Below the pieces are notes generated by a model. That model did not search any database. It saw only the letters and a program-made list of their open reading frames with translations, and was not told where the DNA came from. DNA of 64,000 bases. Source: Gammaproteobacteria bacterium (GTDB lineage: Bacteria; Pseudomonadota; Gammaproteobacteria; SURF-13). The stretch spans positions 93,217-157,216 of the forward strand of contig JACPZD010000036.1 of NCBI GenBank assembly GCA_016195665.1. Direction: 5' to 3'. How positions within the stretch are numbered: the stretch's first letter is position 1; each line of letters begins with the position of its first letter. Made by a program: the position numbers and the translations under genes. Shown here piece after piece: positions 17,404 to 27,468 of the stretch.

Positions 17404-18296
17404 CAGACACACTCCTTGGAGAGCCCGTCGGCGGCCGTGCTGGAGACATGGCCATTCAGCGCCGGGAGACGCCGGTAGGCAAGGGTGTTTTCAGACGTGA
17501 GCCGCTCCATGCGCGGACTGGACCAATCCGTGACCTCGCCGGGACCGAGCACCAGCACCCCTCCCGGCCGCAGATACTTCATCAGAATATTAAGAATATC
17601 CAGCCGGCGGGAACGATTAAAATAGATCAGCACATTCTGGCAATAGATAATATCCATCTCGCCGAGGGCCGCATGCCGGTCTTCCACAATGTTCATCTGA
17701 CTAAAGCAGACCCGTTTGCGCAGAGCCTCGCTCACCTGATATTGCTCCGGTTCTATGGGAATGAAGTAGCGCTGCACAATGGTGGGGTCCATGCCGATGA
17801 ACTTGCGGCGGTTATAGACGCCGTGGCGAGCGGTGGTCAGGGCCGAACGGCTGATGTCGGTAGCGGTGACGCTGAGATAATACTGGACACCCAGCGAGGC
17901 GAGATGCTGATCTATGACGATGGCGAGCGAATAGGCCTCCTCGCCGGTGGCGCAGCCCATGCTCCAGGCGTTCACGGACAGCCTGTCCGCACCCTCCGCC
18001 GAGCGCGGCAGACAACGCTCCCGGATCAGGCGCAACGATTCGGGATGCCGGAAAAAGCGTGTCTCGTGGACGGTGAGCCTGTCCACCAGGGTCGCCCACT
18101 CGACCACCCGGCCCGGCGCCGACACGATCAGATCATAGTAACTCTGATAATCCGGGCAGCCGATTTCACGCATGCGCAGCCCGATGCTGGTAACGAGAAA
18201 CGACTTACGCTCTACGGGTAAACTGGTTCCCGTGCGTTGCTCCAGCAGTTCCGCCCATTGGTAAAACTGCTTGTCGTCCATCTTCGGCAGGGTCAT
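17403..18296 (-). CDS. pilK: CheR-type methyltransferase PilK
   Basis: The 297-residue protein methylates chemoreceptor glutamates using S-adenosylmethionine. Visible motifs are LTVHETRFFRHPE in the N-terminal domain, WSMGCATGEEAYSLA for the cofactor loop, and IIYCQNVLIYFNRSRR in the Rossmann core. It is placed between pilJ and chpA as in P. aeruginosa. I start at the ATG at 18296; an upstream TTG at 18308 is less likely. Its TGA overlaps the chpA ATG. Confidence 0.9.
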   Translation of the reverse strand: MTLPKMDDKQFYQWAELLEQRTGTSLPVERKSFLVTSIGLRMREIGCPDYQSYYDLIVSAPGRVVEWATLVDRLTVHETRFFRHPESLRLIRERCLPRSAEGADRLSVNAWSMGCATGEEAYSLAIVIDQHLASLGVQYYLSVTATDISRSALTTARHGVYNRRKFIGMDPTIVQRYFIPIEPEQYQVSEALRKRVCFSQMNIVEDRHAALGEMDIIYCQNVLIYFNRSRRLDILNILMKYLRPGGVLVLGPGEVTDWSSPRMERLTSENTLAYRRLPALNGHVSSTAADGLSKECV

Positions 18297-18358
18297 GGCT
18301 GGCCACAATCATTAGATACATTTTCCACCGATAGCACTCGCTCACTGGCAACGCTGGC

Positions 18359-20443
18359 CTAACTTGGCAATTTGAAACCCGCGACCGACTTGCGCAGATC
18401 GTTGGCGAGATCGGCCAGATTGCCGATGGATGCCGCCGTCTCGTTGGAACCGACCGAGGTCTGCGTCGTGACCTCCCGGATCTCGTTCATCGTGTTCGAA
18501 ATGGAGGTCGCCCCGAAGGCCTGCTGGCGCGCGGTGTGCGAGATGCTTTGAATCAGTCCGGCGAGCTTGCTGGAGACGCTTTCAATCTCTTTCAGCGCCG
18601 CACCCGCATCCTGCGCCAGCTTGGCGCCGTTCACCACGCCCGAGGTGCTTTGTTCCATCGAGATGATCGCCTCGTTGGTGTCGGTTTGAATCGTTTTAAC
18701 GAGGGCGTCAATCTGTTTGGTGGCGTTGCTGGAACGCTCGGCGAGGCGCTGCACCTCGTCGGCCACCACCGCGAAGCCGCGGCCCGCCTCACCCGCCATG
18801 GCCGCCTGGATGGCGGCATTCAAGGCGAGAATGTTGGTTTGATCGGCGATGTCGTTAATCAACTCGACGATATCGCCGATCTCCTGTGAGCTTTCACCGA
18901 GACGTTTGATGCGCTTGGATGTTTCTTGAATCTGTTCACGGATACTGTCCATGCCCTGGATGGTGTTCTGCACCGCCGTGGCGCCCTTGCCGGCGATCTC
19001 CACCGAGTTTTGCGCCACCGCCGCAGACTCCGCAGCATTGGCGGAGACCTCTTCGATCGAGACCGCCATTTCATTGATCGCCGCGCTGGTGTCGGTGATC
19101 TGCTGGGCTTGGTGGTCACTGGCCTGCGCCAGATGGATGGCCGTGGCCTGGGTCTCCTGGGCGGCCGAAGAAACGTGCACGGTGATTTCGTTGATGTTGG
19201 TCACCAGGGTGCGCAAGGCGTCAATGGCGTAATTGACGGCGTCCGCGATGGCGCCGGTGATGTCTTCCGTCACTGTCGCGCGTGCGGTCAAATCACCGTC
19301 GGCGAGGTTGGCCATCTCATCCAACAACCGCATGATGGCGGTCTGGTTGCGGCGAATTTCATCGGCGCTGACCGCCAAGCGGGCCAGTGCGTCGCGACGC
19401 AGCTTGTAACCCAGGGTGATGAGCAACACCAGCGCGAAAGCGCCCAGGATATAACCGGTAGTGGCCGAAATCGTGCGGTTACGTTCTAAACCGGCATAGG
19501 CGCTCACCAGGTCAGTGGTATCCTTGAACAGCGCGTCGCTGCTTTCAAACACGTCCTTGGCGGCGTCTTGCACCTTAAACAAATCCGGGAATTTTTCCAG
19601 AATAAGCAGATCGAGCTGGGTGATGGATCCGAACAGGTCGGCGATTTCATCCAGTCTCTTGCGGGCATCGGGGTCCTCGACGCGCGTGATCCGGAGCGCC
19701 TCGTTACCCGAGCGCATTCCCTCCAGGGCAGTGACAAACGCCGCCGCATCATGGCGGAACAGATCGGCCGCCTGGGCCGCCGCCTCGGAGCCGCGTCCGC
19801 CCTGGAACACCTTGTTGACGTGCGCGGCGATCTGCTGGCTGAGCGCCACCAGACGCCCCGCGACAGCGATATTTCCCTGCTGCGCCATCAGCCGCGTCAT
19901 GGCCCTTTCACTTTCCGCCTGAGTCGCTTTCTCCACCGGCGCGCCTTTTTTAATGAGGGCGTCCAGCAGACCCTCCGAGGCCTTGGTCAATTTGGGGCTT
20001 ACCTCGTTGATCGTCTTGACGAACTCGGTGGAAGCCTTCACCAACTGCTCGTTGCTCAAGATAACATCGGCGTTGGCGCCATAGCGCTTCCACTCCTTCT
20101 CCACCTTGCCGAGCTGCGACGCCGCGGCATCGGGCGTGGGGGGCAGGCCGGTGAGGGTATTGCCGCCCTTCAGGCGCGAGACAATCTGGGCGAACTGGTC
20201 GCGCGCGTCCTTCAACTGCGGGAAGGCCTCCGAACGGGTGACGGCCGCCTCGGCGTTTTTGGCGATACGCTGCGACAGCACGCGCAATTCGCCGGCCAGG
20301 CTGATGTATTCCTTATCGTAGTTGGATTGCTGTCCCACATAACCGAAGTTAAGCGCCAGCAGCACAATAAAGGTAACCAGCGCGCCGATCAGGATTACCA
20401 ATTCTCGGTCGCGGCCCAGCGTCTTACGAGGGTTTATTTCCAT
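18359..20443 (-). CDS. pilJ: Type IV pilus methyl-accepting chemoreceptor PilJ
   Basis: The 694-residue receptor has an N-terminal membrane segment ([18 protein letters not shown]). Two periplasmic PilJ-type helical modules follow (each with [13 protein letters not shown] or [17 protein letters not shown] helices), then a second membrane segment near residue 325 and a HAMP region. The signalling tip has [18 protein letters not shown] and [16 protein letters not shown]. It senses surface contact through pili in the family. It lies 62 bp before pilK in the transcription direction. Confidence 0.93.
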   Translation of the reverse strand: MEINPRKTLGRDRELVILIGALVTFIVLLALNFGYVGQQSNYDKEYISLAGELRVLSQRIAKNAEAAVTRSEAFPQLKDARDQFAQIVSRLKGGNTLTGLPPTPDAAASQLGKVEKEWKRYGANADVILSNEQLVKASTEFVKTINEVSPKLTKASEGLLDALIKKGAPVEKATQAESERAMTRLMAQQGNIAVAGRLVALSQQIAAHVNKVFQGGRGSEAAAQAADLFRHDAAAFVTALEGMRSGNEALRITRVEDPDARKRLDEIADLFGSITQLDLLILEKFPDLFKVQDAAKDVFESSDALFKDTTDLVSAYAGLERNRTISATTGYILGAFALVLLITLGYKLRRDALARLAVSADEIRRNQTAIMRLLDEMANLADGDLTARATVTEDITGAIADAVNYAIDALRTLVTNINEITVHVSSAAQETQATAIHLAQASDHQAQQITDTSAAINEMAVSIEEVSANAAESAAVAQNSVEIAGKGATAVQNTIQGMDSIREQIQETSKRIKRLGESSQEIGDIVELINDIADQTNILALNAAIQAAMAGEAGRGFAVVADEVQRLAERSSNATKQIDALVKTIQTDTNEAIISMEQSTSGVVNGAKLAQDAGAALKEIESVSSKLAGLIQSISHTARQQAFGATSISNTMNEIREVTTQTSVGSNETAASIGNLADLANDLRKSVAGFKLPS

Positions 20444-20546
20444 ACATTACTCCCTGCCAACCAACGTTGTCATGTCACCCGCCAAGCGGGTAACGGTCAT
20501 CAAATCACTTCGAGCGCCTTGGGGGCGCGATTTTTAGAGATTCCCA

Positions 20547-21089
20547 TCAGGCGTTCGCCTGCAGGAAGGAGGGGCTTTGCACCAGTTTATGGGTGCTGAA
20601 CACCGGCCACTGTTCCTCCCCATGCTTATAACTGCCGCGCAAGTAATCCCTGGCGAGATTGATATCCGGCGGCGCAGATTTGTACTCCTCCTCCAGAAAA
20701 TGTTTCATGCCCAGCACTTCATCCACCACCAATCCCGCGAACAGCCCCGCATGCTGCACCACCAGGACCCGGCTGCGGCGCCCTATAATCGGGGCCGGCC
20801 TGCCCAGAAACGATTGCAGCGTGACAATGGGCAACAAATTGCCGCGCACGTTGGCGATGCCCTTCAGCCAGGACTTTGCCCTCGGCACCTGGGATAAACC
20901 GGGATAGGTCAGTATCTCGCGCACCTCCATCAGGGGAGCGACCAGCAACGCCTCGCCCAATCTAAACGCGATGCCCGACCAGGTCTTCTTGACCTCCTCC
21001 TGGCGCGGCAGACCCACCGCATGCTGTTTACTGCGCCGATCGATATCGCGCAGCAGGGCCACAGGACCTTTAGATGCAGATTGAGTCAT
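20547..21089 (-). CDS. pilI: CheW-like coupling protein PilI
   Basis: The 180-residue protein has a CheW domain from about residue 40. Markers are GEALLVAPLMEVREILTYP, WLKGIANVRGNLLPIVTL and GLVVDEVLGMKHF. It links PilJ to ChpA. I start at the ATG at 21089; the TTG one codon upstream is unnecessary. It lies 26 bp after pilH. Confidence 0.88.
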   Translation of the reverse strand: MTQSASKGPVALLRDIDRRSKQHAVGLPRQEEVKKTWSGIAFRLGEALLVAPLMEVREILTYPGLSQVPRAKSWLKGIANVRGNLLPIVTLQSFLGRPAPIIGRRSRVLVVQHAGLFAGLVVDEVLGMKHFLEEEYKSAPPDINLARDYLRGSYKHGEEQWPVFSTHKLVQSPSFLQANA

Positions 21090-21115
21090 CAACGCAGCCC
21101 CATTCAGTTACGCCC

Positions 21116-21481
21116 TCAAGTACCCAGCGCGGCCTTGATCTTATCCAGCAGTTCCGCCTCGTTCACGGGCTTGGTCACGTAATCCTTGGCGCCCTGCCGC
21201 AGCCCCCACACCCGGTCTGTTTCCTGATCCTTGGTGGTGACGATGATGATGGGGATATTGGCCGTATCCGGATTTTTGCTGATCTGGCGCGTGGCCTGAA
21301 AACCGCTGATGCCGGGCAGTACTACGTCCATCAGAATCAGGTCCGGTTTGATCTCCTTGACCCTGGCGATAGCCTCTTCCCCGGTGCCGGCCGTCAACCC
21401 CTCGTGCTGATTGCGCTCCAGCAGCGTCTTCAGTACATGGGTATCGGTGGGAGAGTCATCCACTATGAGTATGCGTGCCAT
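21116..21481 (-). CDS. pilH: Single-domain response regulator PilH
   Basis: The 121-residue receiver has the acidic pair VDDS, the phosphoacceptor in LILMDVVLPGISGF, the conserved threonine (VTTKD) and the switch lysine in YVTKPV. In P. aeruginosa PilH is linked to PilT-driven retraction and phosphate-sink behaviour. A GGGG-type ribosome site precedes the ATG. Confidence 0.9.
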   Translation of the reverse strand: MARILIVDDSPTDTHVLKTLLERNQHEGLTAGTGEEAIARVKEIKPDLILMDVVLPGISGFQATRQISKNPDTANIPIIIVTTKDQETDRVWGLRQGAKDYVTKPVNEAELLDKIKAALGT

Positions 21482-21586
21482 TCTTTCCCCTCGTCTCCTA
21501 AAATCAAGTCATTTAATCAGTAAAATCTTGCATAGTGCTCAAATCCAAGCAAACTACATGCCATTATGCCTTACCCGGCGGAGTTC

Positions 21587-21976
21587 TCAATGCGGTTTGA
21601 CCACATAGCGCTTGATCGCGCTGAACAGCTCTTCCTTGGTAAACGGTTTGGTGAGGTATTGCTCCGACCCCACGATGCGGCCACGGGCGCGGTCGAACAG
21701 GCCGTCCTTGCTCGACAACATGATCACCGGCGTGGTCTTGAAAAGCTGGTTGTGTTTGATGAGGGCGCAGGCCTGGTAGCCATCCAGCCTCGGCATCATG
21801 ATGTCTACGAAGATGATGTCGGGCCGCTGGTCGGCGATCTTGGACAGGGCCTCGAAGCCGTCCACCGCGGTAATGACGTCGCAGCCGGCCTTTTTCAGCA
21901 GGGTTTCGGCGGTGCGGCGTATGGTCTTGCTGTCGTCAATGACCATGACCTTCAGGCCTGCAAACTCATTGTCCAT
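21587..21976 (-). CDS. pilG: Single-domain response regulator PilG
   Basis: The 129-residue receiver has VIDDSKTIRRTAE, the phosphoacceptor in IIFVDIMMPRLDGY, and lysine in YLTKPFTKEEL. PilG promotes pilus extension. It is the first gene of the leftward chp operon and is divergent from gshA. I start at the ATG at 21976, which has AGGGG 8 bp upstream. Confidence 0.9.
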   Translation of the reverse strand: MDNEFAGLKVMVIDDSKTIRRTAETLLKKAGCDVITAVDGFEALSKIADQRPDIIFVDIMMPRLDGYQACALIKHNQLFKTTPVIMLSSKDGLFDRARGRIVGSEQYLTKPFTKEELFSAIKRYVVKPH

Positions 21977-22225
21977 GCTCAACGCCCCTATCATAAATAA
22001 TCACCCGCCATGCGGTCTGCTCTCGGATGCAGAGAAGCGCACGCCAACCTGCCCGCCGCCGGCGCTGTATCCGCACGGCTAGAAGATCTTATTGTGGCGC
22101 CGCAGCACCCGGCCATATAGTATTATCCTAATATTTAATCGCGCGCTAGTACTTTTACCGTTTATGGAGCAGATCGCCGCGGTAGCCAATCTATTGACAC
22201 TCCTGAAGTCTCTCAAGGTGACCTG

Positions 22226-23566
22226 ATGAAACCCGAACCGCTGCACATCGTTCCTCACCTGACCACTGCGTTGAACGGGCCGTTGCAGCACATCGAATCG
22301 CTGTTCCTCAAACACCAGGCCGGCATCGAGCGCTGGCTGCGCGGCCAGTGGCTGGAAACCCGCGCGCCGTTTTATGCCTCCGTAGATCTGCGTAACGCCG
22401 GGTTCAAACTCGCCCCGGTGGACACCAATCTGTTTCCCGCAGGCTTCAACAATCTCAATCCGGCCTTTCTGCCGTTGTGCATCCATGCGATCCAGTCCGC
22501 CATCGAGCACACCTGCCCGCGCGCGGCCAGGGTGTTGCTGGTCCCCGAAAGTCATACCCGCAATCCGTTTTATCTGGAGAGCCTGGCCACCCTGCGGGAC
22601 ATCATTCTGAAAGCCGGCTTCGAGGTACGTATCGGCTCCTTGCTGCCGAATCTTGAGAGCCCGAGCGACATTATTTTGGCATCCGGCCGGAAGTTGCGTC
22701 TGGAACCCATCGTCCGGGACGGCGACACGGTGAGCGTGGCCGGCTTCACACCCTGCATGGTGCTGCTCAACAATGATCTCTCCGAAGGCGTCCCAGCCAT
22801 GCTTGAAGGACTGGAACAGCCGGTCGTCCCGCCGCTCGCCATGGGCTGGTCCAGCCGCCTCAAGTCCCAGCATTTCGAACAGTACCGCCAGGTCGTGATG
22901 GAGTTCGCCGAGTTGGTGGACATAGACCCGTGGCTGATTGACCCCTACTTCCGGCAGTGCGGCGAGATCAACTTTATGAAGCGCGAGGGTGAGGACTGTC
23001 TCGCCAAAAACGTGGACGCGCTGCTCACCACTATCCAGCATAAATATGACGAATACGGCCTCGACAAGCGTCCCTTCGTAGTGGTCAAGGCCGACGCCGG
23101 CACCTATGGCATGGGCATCATGAGCGTCTACAGCAGCGAGCAGGTGCGGGAGTTGAACCGCAAGCAGCGCACCAGGATGGCGGCCTCCAAGGGCGGCCAG
23201 GCGGTCACCCAGGTGATCTTGCAGGAAGGGGTTTACACCTTCGAAAACTGGGGCGTAGAAGAGGCGGTCGCGGAACCGGTGGTGTACATGATAGACCACT
23301 ACGTCGTCGGCGGTTTCTACCGGGTACACAAAAATCGCGGCGTGGACGAAAACCTCAATGCGCCGGGGATGCACTTTGAGCCGCTGGCCTTTGCCCAGCC
23401 CTGTAATGCCCCTGACACGGGGCTAGCACCCGATGCCGATCCGAATCGCTTCTACGCCTACGGCGTGATCGCCCGTCTGGCCCTGGTCGCGGCGGCGAGA
23501 GAGTTAGCGGCGGTAGGGCCGAATTCATTCGGCCAAGCTGCGAATAAATTCGCACCTACAACATGA
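22226..23566 (+). CDS. gshA: Glutamate-cysteine ligase, ferrooxidans/Nitrosomonas-type ATP-grasp
   Basis: The 446-residue enzyme makes gamma-glutamylcysteine, the first step to glutathione. It is unlike E. coli GshA and resembles the type described in Acidithiobacillus and Nitrosomonas: VDTNLFPAGFNNLNP near residue 74, VVVKADAGTYGMGI near residue 290, and NRFYAYGVIARLALVAAAREL near the end. AAGGTGA precedes the ATG. The last 16 residues (GPNSFGQAANKFAPTT) are encoded by a dispersed palindromic repeat, so the native C-terminus has been replaced or extended. It overlaps gshB by 4 bp. Confidence 0.88.
   Translation: MKPEPLHIVPHLTTALNGPLQHIESLFLKHQAGIERWLRGQWLETRAPFYASVDLRNAGFKLAPVDTNLFPAGFNNLNPAFLPLCIHAIQSAIEHTCPRAARVLLVPESHTRNPFYLESLATLRDIILKAGFEVRIGSLLPNLESPSDIILASGRKLRLEPIVRDGDTVSVAGFTPCMVLLNNDLSEGVPAMLEGLEQPVVPPLAMGWSSRLKSQHFEQYRQVVMEFAELVDIDPWLIDPYFRQCGEINFMKREGEDCLAKNVDALLTTIQHKYDEYGLDKRPFVVVKADAGTYGMGIMSVYSSEQVRELNRKQRTRMAASKGGQAVTQVILQEGVYTFENWGVEEAVAEPVVYMIDHYVVGGFYRVHKNRGVDENLNAPGMHFEPLAFAQPCNAPDTGLAPDADPNRFYAYGVIARLALVAAARELAAVGPNSFGQAANKFAPTT
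23514..23560. repeat. GGCCGAATTCATTCGGCC palindrome pair, copy 2, inside gshA
   Basis: The palindrome at 23517-23534 is followed by a second one, TGCGAATAAATTCGCA, at 23539-23554. Together they form the final 16 codons of gshA and reach the gshB start. Confidence 0.8.
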
Positions 23567-24519
23567 CCCTCCGCCTTGGCGTAGTCATGGACCCCATCGC
23601 CGCCATCAACATCAAAAAGGACAGCACCTTCGCCATGTTGCTGGAGGCGCAGCGGCGCGGTTGGCCGATCGCCTATATGGAGCAGGGTGATTTGTTTCTG
23701 CGCGACGGAAAAACATTTGCGCGCATATGCACACTACGCGTACAGGACAATGCCGAACACTGGTTCGATTTAGGGGCCGAAACGGTAGAGTCTCTTAGCG
23801 CGCTCGATGTCATTCTCATGCGCAAGGACCCGCCGTTCGACATGGAGTATATCTACGCCACGTATTTATTGGAGCGCGCGGAAACCGAAGGCGTTTTGGT
23901 CGTGAATAAACCGCAATCGCTGCGCGACTGCAATGAAAAATTATTTACCGCCCGGTTTCCGCAGTGCACACCGCCGACGCTGGTCACCCGCAGCAAAACG
24001 CGATTGCGCGATTTTCTGAACGAGTTTGGCGATATTATTTTGAAACCACTGGGCGGCATGGGCGGCGCCTCGGTGTTCCGGTTACGCGCGGGCGATCCCA
24101 ATCTCAACGTGGTCATCGAGACCATGACCGAGCATGAGCAGCGTTTCGTCATGGCGCAAAAATTCATTCCCGAAATCAGCGAGGGCGACAAGCGCATCCT
24201 GATGATCAACGGCGAGCCTGTCCCTTATGCGCTGGCGCGCATCCCCGCCGAGGGCGAGACGCGCGGCAATCTCGCGGCCGGCGGCCGCGGCGTGGGCGTG
24301 CCGCTCTCGCCGCGTGACCGCTGGATTTGCGAACAGGTCGGACCGGTGCTGCGGGAAAAGGGATTATTGTTCGTGGGGCTGGACGTGATCGGCGATTATC
24401 TTACCGAGATCAACGTCACCAGCCCTACCTGCGTGCGTGAACTGGATGCTTTGTATGGCCTCAATATCGCCGCCTTGCTTCTCGACGCGGTCGAGAAGCA
24501 AGTAGCAAGTGACAAGTAG
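23563..24519 (+). CDS. gshB: Glutathione synthetase GshB
   Basis: The 318-residue ATP-grasp ligase adds glycine to gamma-glutamylcysteine. Markers are VVMDPIAAINIKKDSTFAML at the N-terminus, ILKPLGGMGGASVFR near residue 165, RGNLAAGGRG near residue 235 and the C-terminal INVTSPTCVREL. It overlaps gshA, so the two enzymes are made together. It keeps the gshB-before-pilG neighbourhood of P. aeruginosa, although the intervening gshA is extra. Confidence 0.95.
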   Translation: MTLRLGVVMDPIAAINIKKDSTFAMLLEAQRRGWPIAYMEQGDLFLRDGKTFARICTLRVQDNAEHWFDLGAETVESLSALDVILMRKDPPFDMEYIYATYLLERAETEGVLVVNKPQSLRDCNEKLFTARFPQCTPPTLVTRSKTRLRDFLNEFGDIILKPLGGMGGASVFRLRAGDPNLNVVIETMTEHEQRFVMAQKFIPEISEGDKRILMINGEPVPYALARIPAEGETRGNLAAGGRGVGVPLSPRDRWICEQVGPVLREKGLLFVGLDVIGDYLTEINVTSPTCVRELDALYGLNIAALLLDAVEKQVASDK

Positions 24520-24630
24520 ATTTAACTGTAGAGCGGGTTTCTGCGCTTCGCGCCCCACCTTGCTACTTGCTGCTTACAATTTCTCTCTTCATTTTTCCCC
24601 CTCTCCCTTCACGCCTCACACCTCACCATC

Positions 24631-24816
24631 CATGCCTACCCTAACCACTACCCGCGAAGATCATCTGATCGCCTGGCTCTGGGTGGCCTATACCTTAGAT
24701 TTATCCCGCACCCCGGCCTGCTGCACCTGTTGCCGGTGCTGATGACGGCGGCCGTGAGTTTTGGCGTGGTCAGCGGTATAATAACGGCTGCCATGCTGGA
24801 AAAGATGTCTGGATGA
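24631..24816 (+). pseudogene. Possible frameshifted small membrane protein between gshB and tonB
   Basis: From an ATG at 24631 the frame reads MPTLTTTREDHLIAWLWVAY. In another frame LLHLLPVLMTAAVSFGVVSG continues, ending in EKMSG just at the tonB start. Joined by one frameshift near 24690 these would give a protein of about 60 residues with one membrane segment. I do not recognise it. It could also be chance coding in a short intergenic region. Confidence 0.3.
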
Positions 24817-25754
24817 CCGCCTTATCCTCAGTCCTGCCCGCCCCGCTGCCAGTCACCGCGCGTGACCGGCTGGGGCTCACCCTGTTTCTGGCGGCGGCGC
24901 TGCATGCCATCGTGATACTAGGAGTGAGCATCGAACAGTTTGTGCTCAAACCCCTGCGTGACAACTTGCCCGTCATGGAAATCACGCTGGTGACCCGGCC
25001 CGCTACGACGCCGCCCGAACAGGCCGACTATCTCGCCCAGGCCAATCAGGACGGCGGCGGCAATACTGCGGAGCGGGTACAGGTGATTACCACTCTCCCC
25101 GCCCTCACGCCTGCGCCCCAGACCGGCGTCGAACCCGCCCCTCAGCCGGTAGTCGAACCGCCGCCTCCCGAACCGGTGGCCAAACCTGAGCCCATCGTGC
25201 CGCAGCAGCAAGAAGCCAGACCGGTCTTAACCAAACCTGAAGGCAAAAAAGAAGTGAAGACCGCACCCAAACCCTCACCCAAACCGGCGACGGCGCCGCC
25301 CGCGTTGCCGTCCGCCGCGGAACTGGTCAACCGCAGCCTGCAAATGGCGAGCCTGAGCGCGCAGATCAGCGACTCCGCGCTGGCCTACGCCCAGCGGCCG
25401 CGCCAGACGTTCATCTCGGCCAAGACCCAGGAATATAAATACGCGAGTTATATGGAGGCGTGGCGGGTCAAGGTCGAGCGTATCGGCAATCTCAATTACC
25501 CCGATGAGGCCAAGCGCGGCAACCTGACGGGCAGCCTGATTCTGGACGTGGCCCTCAACCCCGATGGCGGCATCAACAACATGACCTTGCGCCGCTCCTC
25601 GGGGCATAAAGTGCTCGATGACGCCGCGCTGCGCATCGTCAAGCTCGCCGCGCCCTACGCGCCCTTTCCCAATGACATCCGCAAGGATACCGATATCCTG
25701 CACATCACCCGCACCTGGCAATTTCTGAAGGATAACCGTCTCGCCAGTCAATAA
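24813..25754 (+). CDS. tonB: TonB-family energy transducer
   Basis: The 313-residue protein has a single N-terminal membrane anchor (TLFLAAALHAIVILGVSI), a Pro/Glu/Lys-rich spacer about 110-190 residues in, and a C-terminal TonB domain. That domain contains YPDEAKRGNLTGSLILDVALN and LRRSSGHKVLDDAALRIV. It spans the periplasm to energise outer-membrane receptors. Its position next to gshB and yqgE corresponds to tonB3 of P. aeruginosa, which is linked to twitching motility. Confidence 0.9.
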   Translation: MTALSSVLPAPLPVTARDRLGLTLFLAAALHAIVILGVSIEQFVLKPLRDNLPVMEITLVTRPATTPPEQADYLAQANQDGGGNTAERVQVITTLPALTPAPQTGVEPAPQPVVEPPPPEPVAKPEPIVPQQQEARPVLTKPEGKKEVKTAPKPSPKPATAPPALPSAAELVNRSLQMASLSAQISDSALAYAQRPRQTFISAKTQEYKYASYMEAWRVKVERIGNLNYPDEAKRGNLTGSLILDVALNPDGGINNMTLRRSSGHKVLDDAALRIVKLAAPYAPFPNDIRKDTDILHITRTWQFLKDNRLASQ

Positions 25755-25780
25755 TGGGCATACTTAATACGAAGCTTGAT

Positions 25781-25876
25781 TTACCGCAAAGGACGCAGAG
25801 GAAAAATGAGTGAGAATCGCTAAATTTGTAAGGTTTGGGTTTTGACGCGCTGTATCCTTAGTGTCCTCTGCGGTGG
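25781..25876. repeat. CACCGCAGAGGACGCAGAGG inverted-repeat family, copy 3
   Basis: The left arm TTACCGCAAAGGACGCAGAG and right arm GTGTCCTCTGCGGTGG are about 60 bp apart and complementary. They fill the tonB-yqgE gap. Confidence 0.6.
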
Positions 25877-25948
25877 AGTCGTTTGTCTCGTGCACCCACC
25901 CTTGTATCAGGTTCGTCTTTGGCCGATACTGTATATGGCGTCTCCACT

Positions 25949-26521
25949 ATGCTTGAATCAGGCTACCTAACGAATCACTTCCTGATCGCCATGCCCGCCC
26001 TGGCGGACCCGAACTTTTTTCGCACCGTGACCTATATCTGCGAACACAACAGCGACGGCGCGATGGGGATCGTCATCAACCGGCCGCTCGACATCCGTCT
26101 CGGCGAGATTCTCCGGCAGGTCAACATAGAAGGCGGCGACGATGATATCGCCAATGAACCGGTGTGCATGGGCGGCCCTGTCCAGTACGAACGGATCTTC
26201 ATCCTCCACCAGCCGCTGCTGCATTGGGACTCCACCCTGCCGATCACCGAAACCCTTGGGCTCAGCACCTCGCGCGACATCCTGACCGCCATCGCGCGCC
26301 GTGAATTTCCCGGCCAGGCCCTGGTGGCGCTCGGCTATGCCGGCTGGGGGCCGGGCCAACTGGAGGAAGAGCTCGCCCAGAACGCCTGGCTGAGCGGCCA
26401 GGCCCAAGGAGCGACTGCGCGCATCCTGTTCGAAACGCCTTACGAAAAACGCTGGAGCGAGGCAGCCGCCATGCTCGGTGTGGACATCAGCAATCTTTCC
26501 GGCCAGGTGGGGCACGCATGA
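25949..26521 (+). CDS. yqgE: YqgE/AlgH family protein
   Basis: The 190-residue protein belongs to the DUF179 family. It has NHFLIAMPALADPNFFRTVTY at the N-terminus, YICEHNSDGAMGIVINRPL, and ALGYAGWGPGQLEEEL. The molecular function is unknown. The start is the ATG at 25949, matching the usual N-terminus; upstream sequence is repeat. It overlaps ruvX by 4 bp, the common yqgE-ruvX arrangement. Confidence 0.9.
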   Translation: MLESGYLTNHFLIAMPALADPNFFRTVTYICEHNSDGAMGIVINRPLDIRLGEILRQVNIEGGDDDIANEPVCMGGPVQYERIFILHQPLLHWDSTLPITETLGLSTSRDILTAIARREFPGQALVALGYAGWGPGQLEEELAQNAWLSGQAQGATARILFETPYEKRWSEAAAMLGVDISNLSGQVGHA

Positions 26522-26949
26522 ATAATAATGACGCACTGCCGGTACTCGGCTTTGACTATGGCGCCCGCCGTATCGGCGTCGCGGTGGGACAACCGCTGAC
26601 CCATACCGCAACCCCGCTGGAGACGGTGCGCGTGACCGGTGCGCAGCCCGACTGGACGGCCATCAGCCGCATCATCGAAACCTGGCGGCCGAACGCGCTG
26701 GTGGTGGGCGTGCCGTTCAATCTGGACGGCTCGGAGCACGCCATGACCCGCGCCGCGCGTCGTTTCGGCCGGGAACTGCACGGCCGCTATAAACTCCCCG
26801 TGCACACCGTGGACGAGCGGCTGAGCTCCCACGAAGCTCTTGGCCCGCACCCCGTGAAACGCCGCAGCAAACAGGACATAGACAGCCTTGCCGCCCAGGT
26901 GATTCTGCACACCTGGCTGCAAGATCTGCCCAGGAGGGCCGACTCGTGA
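26518..26949 (+). CDS. ruvX: Holliday-junction resolvase-like / pre-16S rRNA nuclease RuvX (YqgF)
   Basis: The 143-residue RNase H-fold protein has the acidic residues of the family in [22 protein letters not shown] and [12 protein letters not shown]. In E. coli it matures the 5' end of 16S rRNA. It overlaps both yqgE and pyrR by 4 bp. Confidence 0.93.
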   Translation: MNNNDALPVLGFDYGARRIGVAVGQPLTHTATPLETVRVTGAQPDWTAISRIIETWRPNALVVGVPFNLDGSEHAMTRAARRFGRELHGRYKLPVHTVDERLSSHEALGPHPVKRRSKQDIDSLAAQVILHTWLQDLPRRADS

Positions 26950-27458
26950 GCGATTTTTTGGACATTGATGTAGAGTCGTTGCTGGCAAGAATGGCGGATG
27001 AGATTACCGCCTTATTAAGGAAGCGGAACATCTCGGATCCCCTGATGATCGGCATTCACACCGGCGGGGTGTGGCTCGCCGAACGGCTGCACCGCCTCCT
27101 CAACATCCGCGAACCGCTCGGCACGCTGGACATCTCCTTCTACCGCGACGACTTCACGCGCATCGGCATGCACCCGCAGGTGACGCCCTCGCACCTGCCC
27201 TTCGATCTCGACAACCGGCACGTCATGCTGGTGGACGATGTCTTGTACACCGGCCGCACGCTGCGCGCCGCGCTCAACGAGATCTTCGACTACGGCCGCC
27301 CGGCGAGCGTAATGCTCGCAGTGCTGGTGGATCGCGGCGCGCGCGAGCTGCCTATCGAGGCGGCGGTGACCGGACAGCGTATGGAACTCAACAGCAACGA
27401 ACATATCAAATTGCACGGCCCCGACCCGTTGCGGCTGAGCATACGCAAGCGTGACTGA
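26946..27458 (+). CDS. pyrR: Bifunctional pyr operon regulator / uracil phosphoribosyltransferase PyrR
   Basis: The 170-residue phosphoribosyltransferase has the PRPP loop [18 protein letters not shown] near residue 97. In Gram-positive bacteria PyrR regulates attenuation. Here no anti-terminator leader is visible because the gene overlaps ruvX, so any RNA target would have to lie elsewhere. The gene sits 10 bp before pyrB, as in Pseudomonas. Confidence 0.92.
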   Translation: MSDFLDIDVESLLARMADEITALLRKRNISDPLMIGIHTGGVWLAERLHRLLNIREPLGTLDISFYRDDFTRIGMHPQVTPSHLPFDLDNRHVMLVDDVLYTGRTLRAALNEIFDYGRPASVMLAVLVDRGARELPIEAAVTGQRMELNSNEHIKLHGPDPLRLSIRKRD

Positions 27459-27468
27459 GCGTCCATAA

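Noticed and set aside
19568..20599. 343-residue plus-strand frame opposite pilJ
   Set aside because: It is a GC-driven shadow; pilJ domains on the minus strand are unambiguous.
22079..23374. 431-residue minus-strand frame opposite gshA
   Set aside because: It shows no known motif, and gshA on the plus strand is clearly the real gene.
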